A DNA stretch of 64,000 bases from Heracleum sosnowskyi (taxonomy: Eukaryota; Streptophyta; Magnoliopsida; Apiales; Apiaceae): NCBI GenBank assembly GCA_030848705.1, contig JAUIZM010000015.1:4774001-4838000 (forward strand), written 5' to 3'. Positions 50,026-63,829 of the stretch are shown piece after piece. Under the pieces are notes generated by a model that saw nothing but the letters and a program-made list of their open reading frames with translations, ran no database searches and had not been told where the DNA came from. Every line of letters begins with the position of its first letter. Positions within the stretch are counted from its first letter, which is position 1. The position numbers were made by a program, and so were the translations under genes.

Positions 50026-51640
50026 CTTTCTAGGTTTGAGAAACTCATGTGTGCCAACCACTTTGAAGTTAATCGGAAAATCCAGTTCCCGTAAAATCGG
50101 TTCATATCGGGTCTGATTCGGTTCAGAACGGAGCGAAATAAAATCTCATCATATTCTAAGAAACTCATAGGGTCATGATATGAAAAAATATGGACAAGAA
50201 AAAATCTTTCTAGGTTTGAGAAAATCATGTGTGCCAACCACTTTGAAGTTAATCGGAAAACCCAGTTCCCGTAAAATCGGGTCATATCGGGTCCGATTCG
50301 GTTCAGAACGGAGGTAAATAAAATCTCATCATATTCTAGAAACTCATAGGGACATGATATGAAAAAATATGGACAAGAAAAAATCTTTCTAGGTTTGAGA
50401 AAATCATGTGTGCCAACCACTTTGAAGTTAATCGGAAAACCCAGTTCCCGTAAAATCGGGTCATATCGGGTCCGATTCGGTTCAGAACGGAGCGAAATAA
50501 AATCTCATCATATTCTAGAAACTCATAGGGACATGATATGAAAAAATATGGACAAGAAAAAATCTTTCTAGGTTTGAGAAAATCATGTGTGCCTACCCAA
50601 TTTAAAGTTTACAAGAAAACCCAGTTCCCGTAAAATCGGTTCATATCGGGTCAGATTCGGTTCAGAACGGAGCGAAATAAAATCTCATCATATTCTAGAA
50701 ACTCATAGGGTCATGATATGAAAAAATATGGACAAGAAAAAATCTTTCTAGGTTTGAGAAAATCATGTGTGCCAACCACTTTGAAGTTAATCGGAAAACC
50801 CAGTTCCCGTAAAATCGGTTCATATCGGGTCCGATTCGGTTCAGAACGGAGGTAAATAAAATCTCATCATATTCTAGAAACTCATAGGGACATGATATGA
50901 AAAAATATGGACAAGAAAAAAACTTTCTAGGTTTGAGAAAATCATGTGTGCCTACCCAATTTAAAGTTTACAAGAAAACCCAGTTCCCGTAAAATCGGTT
51001 CATATCGGGTCCGATTCGGTTCAGAACGGAGCGAAATAAAATCTCATCATATTCTAGAAACTCATAGGGACATGATATGAAAAAATATGGACAAGAAAAA
51101 ATATTTCTAGGTTTGAGAAAATCATGTGTGCCAACCACTTTGAAGTTAATCGGAAAACCCAGTTCCCGTAAAATCGGTTCATATCGGGTCCGATTCGGTT
51201 CAGAACGGAGCGAAATAAAATCTCATCATATTCTAGAAACTCATAGGGACATGATATGAAAAAATATGGACAAGAAAAAATCTTTCTAGGTTTGAGAAAA
51301 TCATGTGTGCCTACCCAATTTGAAGTTTACAAGAAAACCCAGTTCCCGTAAAATCGGGTCATATCGGGTCCGATTCGGTTCAGAACGGAGCGAAATAAAA
51401 TCTCATCATATTCTAGAAACTCATAGGGACATGATATGAAAAAATATGGACAAGAAAAAAACTTTCTAGGTTTGAGAAAATCATGTGTGCCAACCACTTT
51501 GAAGTTAATCGGAAAACCCAGTTCCCGTAAAATCGGTTCATATCGGGTCCGATTCGGTTCAGAACGGAGCGAAATAAAATCTCATCATATTCTAGAAACT
51601 CATAGGGACATGATATGAAAAAATATGGACAAGAAAAAAT
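50026..51640 (+). repeat. Higher-order unit, 9-mer of 1615 bp
   Basis: Order a-b-c-d-g-h-i-f-e2, with d and g rather than d2 and g2. It matches the 4307 copy in type order. Confidence 0.93.
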
Positions 51641-54600
51641 CTTTCTAGGTTTGAGAAACTCATGTGTGCCAACCACTTTGAAGTTAATCGGAAAATCCAG
51701 TTCCCGTAAAATCGGTTCATATCGGGTCTGATTCGGTTCAGAACGGAGCGAAATAAAATCTCATCATATTCTAAGAAACTCATAGGGTCATGATATGAAA
51801 AAATATGGACAAGAAAAAATCTTTCTAGGTTTGAGAAAATCATGTGTGCCAACCACTTTGAAGTTAATCGGAAAACCCAGTTCCCGTAAAATCGGGTCAT
51901 ATCGGGTCCGATTCGGTTCAGAACGGAGGTAAATAAAATCTCATCATATTCTAGAAACTCATAGGGACATGATATGAAAAAATATGGACAAGAAAAAATC
52001 TTTCTAGGTTTGAGAAAATCATGTGTGCCAACCACTTTGAAGTTAATCGGAAAACCCAGTTCCCGTAAAATCGGGTCATATCGGGTCCGATTCGGTTCAG
52101 AACGGAGCGAAATAAAATCTCATCATATTCTAGAAACTCATAGGGACATGATATGAAAAAATATGGACAAGAAAAAATCTTTCTAGGTTTGAGAAAATCA
52201 TGTGTGCCTACCCAATTTAAAGTTTACAAGAAAACCCAGTTCCCGTAAAATCGGTTCATATCGGGTCAGATTCGGTTCAGAACGGAGCGAAATAAAATCT
52301 CATCATATTCTAGAAACTCATAGGGTCATGATATGAAAAAATATGGACAAGAAAAAATCTTTCTAGGTTTGAGAAAATCATGTGTGCCAACCACTTTGAA
52401 GTTAATCGGAAAACCCAGTTCCCGTAAAATCGGGTCATATCGGGTCCGATTCGGTTCAGAACGGAGGTAAATAAAATCTCATCATATTCTAGAAACTCAT
52501 AGGGACATGATATGAAAAAATATGGACAAGAAAAAATCTTTCTAGGTTTGAGAAAATCATGTGTGCCAACCACTTTGAAGTTAATCGGAAAACCCAGTTC
52601 CCGTAAAATCGGGTCATATCGGGTCCAATTCGGTTCAGAACGGAGCGAAATAAAATCTCATCATATTCTAGAAACTCATAGGGACATGATATGAAAAAAT
52701 ATGGACAAGAAAAAATCTTTCTAGGTTTGAGAAAATCATGTGTGCCAACCACTTTGAAGTTAATCGGAAAACCCAGTTCCCGTAAAATTGGTTCATATCG
52801 GGTCCGATTCGGTTCAGAACGGAGAGAAATAAAATCTCATACTATTCTAGAAACTCATAGGGACATGATATGAAAAAATATGGACAAGAAAAAATCTTTC
52901 TAGGTTTGAGAAAATCATGTGTGCCAACCACTTTGAAGTTAATCGGAAAACCCAGTTCCCGTAAAATCGGTTCATATCGGGTCTGATTCGGTTCAGAACG
53001 GAGCGAAATAAAATCTCATCATATTCTAGAAACTCATAGGGACATGATATGAAAAAATATGGACAAGAAAAAATCTTTCTAGGTTTGAGAAAATCATGTG
53101 TGCCAACCACTTTGAAGTTAATCGGAAAACCCAGTTCCCGTAAAATCGGTTCATATCGGGTCCGATTCGGTTCAGAACGGAGCGAAATAAAATCTCATCA
53201 TATTCTAGAAACTCATAGGGACATGATATGAAAAAATATGGACAAGAAAAAATCTTTCTAGGTTTGAGAAAATCATGTGTGCCTACCCAATTTAAAGTTT
53301 ACAAGAAAACCCAGTTCCCGTAAAATCGGTTCATATCGGGTCAGATTCGGTTCAGAACGGAGCGAAATAAAATCTCATCATATTCTAGAAACTCATAGGG
53401 TCATGATATGAAAAAATATGGACAAGAAAAAATCTTTCTAGGTTTGAGAAAATCATGTGTGCCAACCACTTTGAAGTTAATCGGAAAACCCAGTTCCCGT
53501 AAAATCGGGTCATATCGGGTCCGATTCGGTTCAGAACGGAGGTAAATAAAATCTCATCATATTCTAGAAACTCATAGGGACATGATATGAAAAAATATGG
53601 ACAAGAAAAAATCTTTCTAGGTTTGAGAAAATCATGTGTGCCAACCACTTTGAAGTTAATCGGAAAACCCAGTTCCCGTAAAATCGGGTCATATCGGGTC
53701 CGATTCGGTTCAGAACGGAGCGAAATAAAATCTCATCATATTCTAGAAACTCATAGGGACATGATATGAAAAAATATGGACAAGAAAAAATCTTTCTAGG
53801 TTTGAGAAAATCATGTGTGCCAACCACTTTGAAGTTAATCGGAAAACCCAGTTCCCGTAAAATTGGTTCATATCGGGTCCGATTCGGTTCAGAACGGAGA
53901 GAAATAAAATCTCATACTATTCTAGAAACTCATAGGGACATGATATGAAAAAATATGGACAAGAAAAAATCTTTCTAGGTTTGAGAAAATCATGTGTGCC
54001 AACCACTTTGAAGTTAATCGGAAAACCCAGTTCCCGTAAAATCGGTTCATATCGGGTCTGATTCGGTTCAGAACGGAGCGAAATAAAATCTCATCATATT
54101 CTAGAAACTCATAGGGACATGATATGAAAAAATATGGACAAGAAAAAATCTTTCTAGGTTTGAGAAAATCATGTGTGCCAACCACTTTGAAGTTAATCGG
54201 AAAACCCAGTTCCCGTAAAATCGGTTCATATCGGGTCCGATTCGGTTCAGAACGGAGCGAAATAAAATCTCATCATATTCTAGAAACTCATAGGGACATG
54301 ATATGAAAAAATATGGACAAGAAAAAATCTTTCTAGGTTTGAGAAACTCATGTGTGCCAACCACTTTGAAGTTAATCGGAAAATCCAGTTCCCGTAAAAT
54401 CGGTTCATATCGGGTCTGATTCGGTTCAGAACGGAGCGAAATAAAATCTCATCATATTCTAAGAAACTCATAGGGTCATGATATGAAAAAATATGGACAA
54501 GAAAAAATCTTTCTAGGTTTGAGAAAATCATGTGTGCCAACCACTTTGAAGTTAATCGGAAAACCCAGTTCCCGTAAAATCGGGTCATATCGGGTCCGAT

Positions 54601-57600
54601 TCGGTTCAGAACGGAGGTAAATAAAATCTCATCATATTCTAGAAACTCATAGGGACATGATATGAAAAAATATGGACAAGAAAAAATCTTTCTAGGTTTG
54701 AGAAAATCATGTGTGCCAACCACTTTGAAGTTAATCGGAAAACCCAGTTCCCGTAAAATCGGTTCATATCGGGTCCGATTCGGTTCAGAACGGAGCGAAA
54801 TAAAATCTCATCATATTCTAGAAACTCATAGGGACATGATATGAAAAAATATGGACAAGAAAAAATCTTTCTAGGTTTGAGAAACTCATGTGTGCCAACC
54901 ACTTTGAAGTTAATCGGAAAATCCAGTTCCCGTAAAATCGGTTCATATCGGGTCTGATTCGGTTCAGAACGGAGCGAAATAAAATCTCATCATATTCTAA
55001 GAAACTCATAGGGTCATGATATGAAAAAATATGGACAAGAAAAAATCTTTCTAGGTTTGAGAAAATCATGTGTGCCAACCACTTTGAAGTTAATCGGAAA
55101 ACCCAGTTCCCGTAAAATCGGGTCATATCGGGTCCGATTCGGTTCAGAACGGAGGTAAATAAAATCTCATCATATTCTAGAAACTCATAGGGACATGATA
55201 TGAAAAAATATGGACAAGAAAAAATCTTTCTAGGTTTGAGAAAATCATGTGTGCCAACCACTTTGAAGTTAATCGGAAAACCCAGTTCCCGTAAAATCGG
55301 GTCATATCGGGTCCGATTCGGTTCAGAACGGAGCGAAATAAAATCTCATCATATTCTAGAAACTCATAGGGACATGATATGAAAAAATATGGACAAGAAA
55401 AAATCTTTCTAGGTTTGAGAAAATCATGTGTGCCTACCCAATTTAAAGTTTACAAGAAAACCCAGTTCCCGTAAAATCGGTTCATATCGGGTCAGATTCG
55501 GTTCAGAACGGAGCGAAATAAAATCTCATCATATTCTAGAAACTCATAGGGTCATGATATGAAAAAATATGGACAAGAAAAAATCTTTCTAGGTTTGAGA
55601 AAATCATGTGTGCCAACCACTTTGAAGTTAATCGGAAAACCCAGTTCCCGTAAAATCGGGTCATATCGGGTCCGATTCGGTTCAGAACGGAGGTAAATAA
55701 AATCTCATCATATTCTAGAAACTCATAGGGACATGATATGAAAAAATATGGACAAGAAAAAATCTTTCTAGGTTTGAGAAAATCATGTGTGCCAACCACT
55801 TTGAAGTTAATCGGAAAACCCAGTTCCCGTAAAATCGGGTCATATCGGGTCCAATTCGGTTCAGAACGGAGCGAAATAAAATCTCATCATATTCTAGAAA
55901 CTCATAGGGACATGATATGAAAAAATATGGACAAGAAAAAATCTTTCTAGGTTTGAGAAAATCATGTGTGCCAACCACTTTGAAGTTAATCGGAAAACCC
56001 AGTTCCCGTAAAATTGGTTCATATCGGGTCCGATTCGGTTCAGAACGGAGAGAAATAAAATCTCATACTATTCTAGAAACTCATAGGGACATGATATGAA
56101 AAAATATGGACAAGAAAAAATCTTTCTAGGTTTGAGAAAATCATGTGTGCCAACCACTTTGAAGTTAATCGGAAAACCCAGTTCCCGTAAAATCGGTTCA
56201 TATCGGGTCTGATTCGGTTCAGAACGGAGCGAAATAAAATCTCATCATATTCTAGAAACTCATAGGGACATGATATGAAAAAATATGGACAAGAAAAAAT
56301 CTTTCTAGGTTTGAGAAAATCATGTGTGCCAACCACTTTGAAGTTAATCGGAAAACCCAGTTCCCGTAAAATCGGTTCATATCGGGTCCGATTCGGTTCA
56401 GAACGGAGCGAAATAAAATCTCATCATATTCTAGAAACTCATAGGGACATGATATGAAAAAATATGGACAAGAAAAAATCTTTCTAGGTTTGAGAAAATC
56501 ATGTGTGCCTACCCAATTTAAAGTTTACAAGAAAACCCAGTTCCCGTAAAATCGGTTCATATCGGGTCAGATTCGGTTCAGAACGTAGCGAAATAAAATC
56601 TCATCATATTCTAGAAACTCATAGGGTCATGATATGAAAAAATATGGACAAGAAAAAATCTTTCTAGGTTTGAGAAAATCATGTGTGCCAACCACTTTGA
56701 AGTTAATCGGAAAACCCAGTTCCCGTAAAATCGGGTCATATCGGGTCCGATTCGGTTCAGAACGGAGGTAAATAAAATCTCATCATATTCTAGAAACTCA
56801 TAGGGACATGATATGAAAAAATATGGACAAGAAAAAATCTTTCTAGGTTTGAGAAAATCATGTGTGCCAACCACTTTGAAGTTAATCGGAAAACCCAGTT
56901 CCCGTAAAATCGGGTCATATCGGGTCCGATTCGGTTCAGAACGGAGCGAAATAAAATCTCATCATATTCTAGAAACTCATAGGGACATGATATGAAAAAA
57001 TATGGACAAGAAAAAATCTTTCTAGGTTTGAGAAAATCATGTGTGCCAACCACTTTGAAGTTAATCGGAAAACCCAGTTCCCGTAAAATTGGTTCATATC
57101 GGGTCCGATTCGGTTCAGAACGGAGAGAAATAAAATCTCATACTATTCTAGAAACTCATAGGGACATGATATGAAAAAATATGGACAAGAAAAAATCTTT
57201 CTAGGTTTGAGAAAATCATGTGTGCCAACCACTTTGAAGTTAATCGGAAAACCCAGTTCCCGTAAAATCGGTTCATATCGGGTCTGATTCGGTTCAGAAC
57301 GGAGCGAAATAAAATCTCATCATATTCTAGAAACTCATAGGGACATGATATGAAAAAATATGGACAAGAAAAAATCTTTCTAGGTTTGAGAAAATCATGT
57401 GTGCCAACCACTTTGAAGTTAATCGGAAAACCCAGTTCCCGTAAAATCGGTTCATATCGGGTCCGATTCGGTTCAGAACGGAGCGAAATAAAATCTCATC
57501 ATATTCTAGAAACTCATAGGGACATGATATGAAAAAATATGGACAAGAAAAAATCTTTCTAGGTTTGAGAAACTCATGTGTGCCAACCACTTTGAAGTTA

Positions 57601-58092
57601 ATCGGAAAATCCAGTTCCCGTAAAATCGGTTCATATCGGGTCTGATTCGGTTCAGAACGGAGCGAAATAAAATCTCATCATATTCTAAGAAACTCATAGG
57701 GTCATGATATGAAAAAATATGGACAAGAAAAAATCTTTCTAGGTTTGAGAAAATCATGTGTGCCAACCACTTTGAAGTTAATCGGAAAACCCAGTTCCCG
57801 TAAAATCGGGTCATATCGGGTCCGATTCGGTTCAGAACGGAGGTAAATAAAATCTCATCATATTCTAGAAACTCATAGGGACATGATATGAAAAAATATG
57901 GACAAGAAAAAATCTTTCTAGGTTTGAGAAAATCATGTGTGCCAACCACTTTGAAGTTAATCGGAAAACCCAGTTCCCGTAAAATCGGTTCATATCGGGT
58001 CCGATTCGGTTCAGAACGGAGCGAAATAAAATCTCATCATATTCTAGAAACTCATAGGGACATGATATGAAAAAATATGGACAAGAAAAAAT
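51641..58092 (+). repeat. Two tandem copies of a 3226-bp eighteen-mer
   Basis: Copies start at 51641 and 54867. Each reads a-b-c-d-b-c-j-k-l-d-b-c-j-k-l then a-b-l. Both carry the private G-to-A at 52627 and 55853 (gggtccaatt), exactly 3226 bp apart. Copy 2 alone has G to T at 56586. Confidence 0.93.
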
Positions 58093-60242
58093 CTTTCTAG
58101 GTTTGAGAAAATCATGTGTGCCAACCACTTTGAAGTTAATCGGAAAACCCAGTTCCCGTAAAATCGGGTCATATCGGGTCCGATTCGGTTCAGAACGGAG
58201 CGAAATAAAATCTCATCATATTCTAGAAACTCATAGGGACATGATATGAAAAAATATGGACAAGAAAAAATCTTTCTAGGTTTGAGAAAATCATGTGTGC
58301 CAACCACTTTGAAGTTAATCGGAAAACCCAGTTCCCGTAAAATCGGTTCATATCGGGTCTGATTCGGTTCAGAACGGAGCGAAATAAAATCTCATCATAT
58401 TCTAGAAACTCATAGGGACATGATATGAAAAAATATGGACAAGAAAAAATCTTTCTAGGTTTGAGAAAATCATGTGTGCCAACCACTTTGAAGTTAATCG
58501 GAAAACCCAGTTCCCGTAAAATCGGTTCATATCGGGTCCGATTCGGTTCAGAACGGAGCGAAATAAAATCTCATCATATTCTAGAAACTCATAGGGACAT
58601 GATATGAAAAAATATGGACAAGAAAAAATCTTTCTAGGTTTGAGAAAATCATGTGTGCCTACCCAATTTAAAGTTTACAAGAAAACCCAGTTCCCGTAAA
58701 ATCGGTTCATATCGGGTCAGATTCGGTTCAGAACGGAGCGAAATAAAATCTCATCATATTCTAGAAACTCATAGGGTCATGATATGAAAAAATATGGACA
58801 AGAAAAAATCTTTCTAGGTTTGAGAAAATCATGTGTGCCAACCACTTTGAAGTTAATCGGAAAACCCAGTTCCCGTAAAATCGGGTCATATCGGGTCCGA
58901 TTCGGTTCAGAACGGAGGTAAATAAAATCTCATCATATTCTAGAAACTCATAGGGACATGATATGAAAAAATATGGACAAGAAAAAATCTTTCTAGGTTT
59001 GAGAAAATCATGTGTGCCAACCACTTTGAAGTTAATCGGAAAACCCAGTTCCCGTAAAATCGGGTCATATCGGGTCCGATTCGGTTCAGAACGGAGCGAA
59101 ATAAAATCTCATCATATTCTAGAAACTCATAGGGACATGATATGAAAAAATATGGACAAGAAAAAATCTTTCTAGGTTTGAGAAAATCATGTGTGCCAAC
59201 CACTTTGAAGTTAATCGGAAAACCCAGTTCCCGTAAAATTGGTTCATATCGGGTCCGATTCGGTTCAGAACGGAGAGAAATAAAATCTCATACTATTCTA
59301 GAAACTCATAGGGACATGATATGAAAAAATATGGACAAGAAAAAATCTTTCTAGGTTTGAGAAAATCATGTGTGCCAACCACTTTGAAGTTAATCGGAAA
59401 ACCCAGTTCCCGTAAAATCGGTTCATATCGGGTCTGATTCGGTTCAGAACGGAGCGAAATAAAATCTCATCATATTCTAGAAACTCATAGGGACATGATA
59501 TGAAAAAATATGGACAAGAAAAAATCTTTCTAGGTTTGAGAAAATCATGTGTGCCAACCACTTTGAAGTTAATCGGAAAACCCAGTTCCCGTAAAATCGG
59601 TTCATATCGGGTCCGATTCGGTTCAGAACGGAGCGAAATAAAATCTCATCATATTCTAGAAACTCATAGGGACATGATATGAAAAAATATGGACAAGAAA
59701 AAATCTTTCTAGGTTTGAGAAACTCATGTGTGCCAACCACTTTGAAGTTAATCGGAAAATCCAGTTCCCGTAAAATCGGTTCATATCGGGTCTGATTCGG
59801 TTCAGAACGGAGCGAAATAAAATCTCATCATATTCTAAGAAACTCATAGGGTCATGATATGAAAAAATATGGACAAGAAAAAATCTTTCTAGGTTTGAGA
59901 AAATCATGTGTGCCAACCACTTTGAAGTTAATCGGAAAACCCAGTTCCCGTAAAATCGGGTCATATCGGGTCCGATTCGGTTCAGAACGGAGGTAAATAA
60001 AATCTCATCATATTCTAGAAACTCATAGGGACATGATATGAAAAAATATGGACAAGAAAAAATCTTTCTAGGTTTGAGAAAATCATGTGTGCCAACCACT
60101 TTGAAGTTAATCGGAAAACCCAGTTCCCGTAAAATCGGTTCATATCGGGTCCGATTCGGTTCAGAACGGAGCGAAATAAAATCTCATCATATTCTAGAAA
60201 CTCATAGGGACATGATATGAAAAAATATGGACAAGAAAAAAT
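58093..60242 (+). repeat. Shortened eighteen-mer relative, 12 monomers
   Basis: Order c-k-l-d-b-c-j-k-l-a-b-l. It matches the tail of the 3226-bp unit but lacks its leading monomers, so it looks like an in-register deletion derivative. Confidence 0.88.
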
Positions 60243-61855
60243 CTTTCTAGGTTTGAGAAACTCATGTGTGCCAACCACTTTGAAGTTAATCGGAAAATCC
60301 AGTTCCCGTAAAATCGGTTCATATCGGGTCTGATTCGGTTCAGAACGGAGCGAAATAAAATCTCATCATATTCTAAGAAACTCATAGGGTCATGATATGA
60401 AAAAATATGGACAAGAAAAAATCTTTCTAGGTTTGAGAAAATCATGTGTGCCAACCACTTTGAAGTTAATCGGAAAACCCAGTTCCCGTAAAATCGGTTC
60501 ATATCGGGTCTGATTCGGTTCAGAACGGAGCGAAATAAAATCTCATCATATTCTAGAAACTCATAGGGACATGATATGAAAAAATATGGACAAGAAAAAA
60601 TCTTTCTAGGTTTGAGAAAATCATGTGTGCCAACCACTTTGAAGTTAATCGGAAAACCCAGTTCCCGTAAAATCGGTTCATATCGGGTCCGATTCGGTTC
60701 AGAACGGAGCGAAATAAAATCTCATCATATTCTAGAAACTCATAGGGACATGATATGAAAAAATATGGACAAGAAAAAATCTTTCTAGGTTTGAGAAAAT
60801 CATGTGTGCCTACCCAATTTAAAGTTTACAAGAAAACCCAGTTCCCGTAAAATCGGTTCATATCGGGTCAGATTCGGTTCAGAACGGAGCGAAATAAAAT
60901 CTCATCATATTCTAGAAACTCATAGGGTCATGATATGAAAAAATATGGACAAGAAAAAATCTTTCTAGGTTTGAGAAAATCATGTGTGCCAACCACTTTG
61001 AAGTTAATCGGAAAACCCAGTTCCCGTAAAATCGGGTCATATCGGGTCCGATTCGGTTCAGAACGGAGGTAAATAAAATCTCATCATATTCTAGAAACTC
61101 ATAGGGACATGATATGAAAAAATATGGACAAGAAAAAATCTTTCTAGGTTTGAGAAAATCATGTGTGCCAACCACTTTGAAGTTAATCGGAAAACCCAGT
61201 TCCCGTAAAATCGGGTCATATCGGGTCCGATTCGGTTCAGAACGGAGCGAAATAAAATCTCATCATATTCTAGAAACTCATAGGGACATGATATGAAAAA
61301 ATATGGACAAGAAAAAATCTTTCTAGGTTTGAGAAAATCATGTGTGCCAACCACTTTGAAGTTAATCGGAAAACCCAGTTCCCGTAAAATTGGTTCATAT
61401 CGGGTCCGATTCGGTTCAGAACGGAGAGAAATAAAATCTCATACTATTCTAGAAACTCATAGGGACATGATATGAAAAAATATGGACAAGAAAAAATCTT
61501 TCTAGGTTTGAGAAAATCATGTGTGCCAACCACTTTGAAGTTAATCGGAAAACCCAGTTCCCGTAAAATCGGTTCATATCGGGTCTGATTCGGTTCAGAA
61601 CGGAGCGAAATAAAATCTCATCATATTCTAGAAACTCATAGGGACATGATATGAAAAAATATGGACAAGAAAAAATCTTTCTAGGTTTGAGAAAATCATG
61701 TGTGCCAACCACTTTGAAGTTAATCGGAAAACCCAGTTCCCGTAAAATCGGTTCATATCGGGTCCGATTCGGTTCAGAACGGAGCGAAATAAAATCTCAT
61801 CATATTCTAGAAACTCATAGGGACATGATATGAAAAAATATGGACAAGAAAAAAT
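60243..61855 (+). repeat. Higher-order unit, 9 monomers (1613 bp)
   Basis: Order a-k-l-d-b-c-j-k-l. Here type a is followed directly by k rather than b, which I saw nowhere else. It is a second shortened relative of the 3226-bp unit. Confidence 0.9.
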
Positions 61856-63829
61856 CTTTCTAGGTTTGAGAAACTCATGTGTGCCAACCACTTTGAAGTT
61901 AATCGGAAAATCCAGTTCCCGTAAAATCGGTTCATATCGGGTCTGATTCGGTTCAGAACGGAGCGAAATAAAATCTCATCATATTCTAAGAAACTCATAG
62001 GGTCATGATATGAAAAAATATGGACAAGAAAAAATCTTTCTAGGTTTGAGAAAATCATGTGTGCCAACCACTTTGAAGTTAATCGGAAAACCCAGTTCCC
62101 GTAAAATCGGGTCATATCGGGTCCGATTCGGTTCAGAACGGAGGTAAATAAAATCTCATCATATTCTAGAAACTCATAGGGACATGATATGAAAAAATAT
62201 GGACAAGAAAAAATCTTTCTAGGTTTGAGAAAATCATGTGTGCCAACCACTTTGAAGTTAATCGGAAAACCCAGTTCCCGTAAAATCGGGTCATATCGGG
62301 TCCGATTCGGTTCAGAACGGAGCGAAATAAAATCTCATCATATTCTAGAAACTCATAGGGACATGATATGAAAAAATATGGACAAGAAAAAATCTTTCTA
62401 GGTTTGAGAAAATCATGTGTGCCTACCCAATTTAAAGTTTACAAGAAAACCCAGTTCCCGTAAAATCGGTTCATATCGGGTCCGATTCGGTTCAGAACGG
62501 AGCGAAATAAAATCTCATCATATTCTAGAAACTCATAGGGACATGATATGAAAAAATATGGACAAGAAAAAAACTTTCTAGGTTTGAGAAAATCATGTGT
62601 GCCAACCACTTTGAAGTTAATCGGAAAACCCAGTTCCCGTAAAATCGGTTCATATCGGGTCCGATTCGGTTCAGAACGGAGCGAAATAAAATCTCATCAT
62701 ATTCTAGAAACTCATAGGGACATGATATGAAAATATATGGACAAGAAAAAAACTTTCTAGGTTTGAGAAAATCATGTGTGCCTACCCAATTTGAAGTTTA
62801 CAAGAAAACCTAGTTCCCGTAAAATCGGGTCATATCGGGTTCGATTCGGTTCAGAACGGAGCGAAATAAAATCTCATCATATTCTAGAAACTCATAGGGA
62901 CATGATATGAAAAAATATGGACAAGAAAAAAACTTTCTAGGTTTGAGAAAATCATGTGTGCCAACCACTTTGAAGTTAATCGGAAAACCCAGTTCCCGCA
63001 AAATCGGTTCATATCGGGTCCGATTCGGTTCAGAACGGAGCGAAATAAAATCTCATCATATTCTAGAAACTCATAGGGACATGATATGAAAAAATATGGA
63101 CAAGAAAAAATCTTTCTAGGTTTGAGAAAATCATGTGTGCCTACCCAATTTGAAGTTTACAAGAAAACCCAGTTCCCGTAAAATCGGGTCATATCGGGTC
63201 CGATTCGGTTCAGAACGGAGCGAAATAAAATCTCATCATATTCTAGAAACTCATAGGGACATGATATGAAAAAATATGGACAAGAAAAAATCTTTCTAGG
63301 TTTGAGAAAATCATGTGTGCCAACCACTTTGAAGTTAATCGGAAAACCCAGTTCCCGTAAAATCGGTTCATATCGGGTCCGATTCGGTTCAGAACGGAGG
63401 TAAATAAAATCTCATCATATTCTAGAAACTCATAGGGACATGATATGAAAAAATATGGACAAGAAAAAAACTTTCTAGGTTTGAGAAAATCATGTGTGCC
63501 TACCCAATTTAAAGTTTACAAGAAAACCCAGTTCCCGTAAAATCGGTTCATATCGGGTCCGATTCGGTTCAGAACGGAGCGAAATAAAATCTCATCATAT
63601 TCTAGAAACTCATAGGGACATGATATGAAAAAATATGGACAAGAAAAAATATTTCTAGGTTTGAGAAAATCATGTGTGCCAACCACTTTGAAGTTAATCG
63701 GAAAACCCAGTTCCCGTAAAATCGGTTCATATCGGGTCCGATTCGGTTCAGAACGGAGCGAAATAAAATCTCATCATATTCTAGAAACTCATAGGGACAT
63801 GATATGAAAAAATATGGACAAGAAAAAAT
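61856..63829 (+). repeat. Irregular vocabulary X unit, 11 monomers
   Basis: Order a-b-c-d2-e2-f-e-f-g-h-i. D2 is followed by e2 rather than g2, and the first f is entered through an aaac junction. Three private changes cluster here: A to T at 62734, C to T at 62811 and C to T at 62841. The f-g-h-i portion resembles 1256-1973. Confidence 0.9.
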
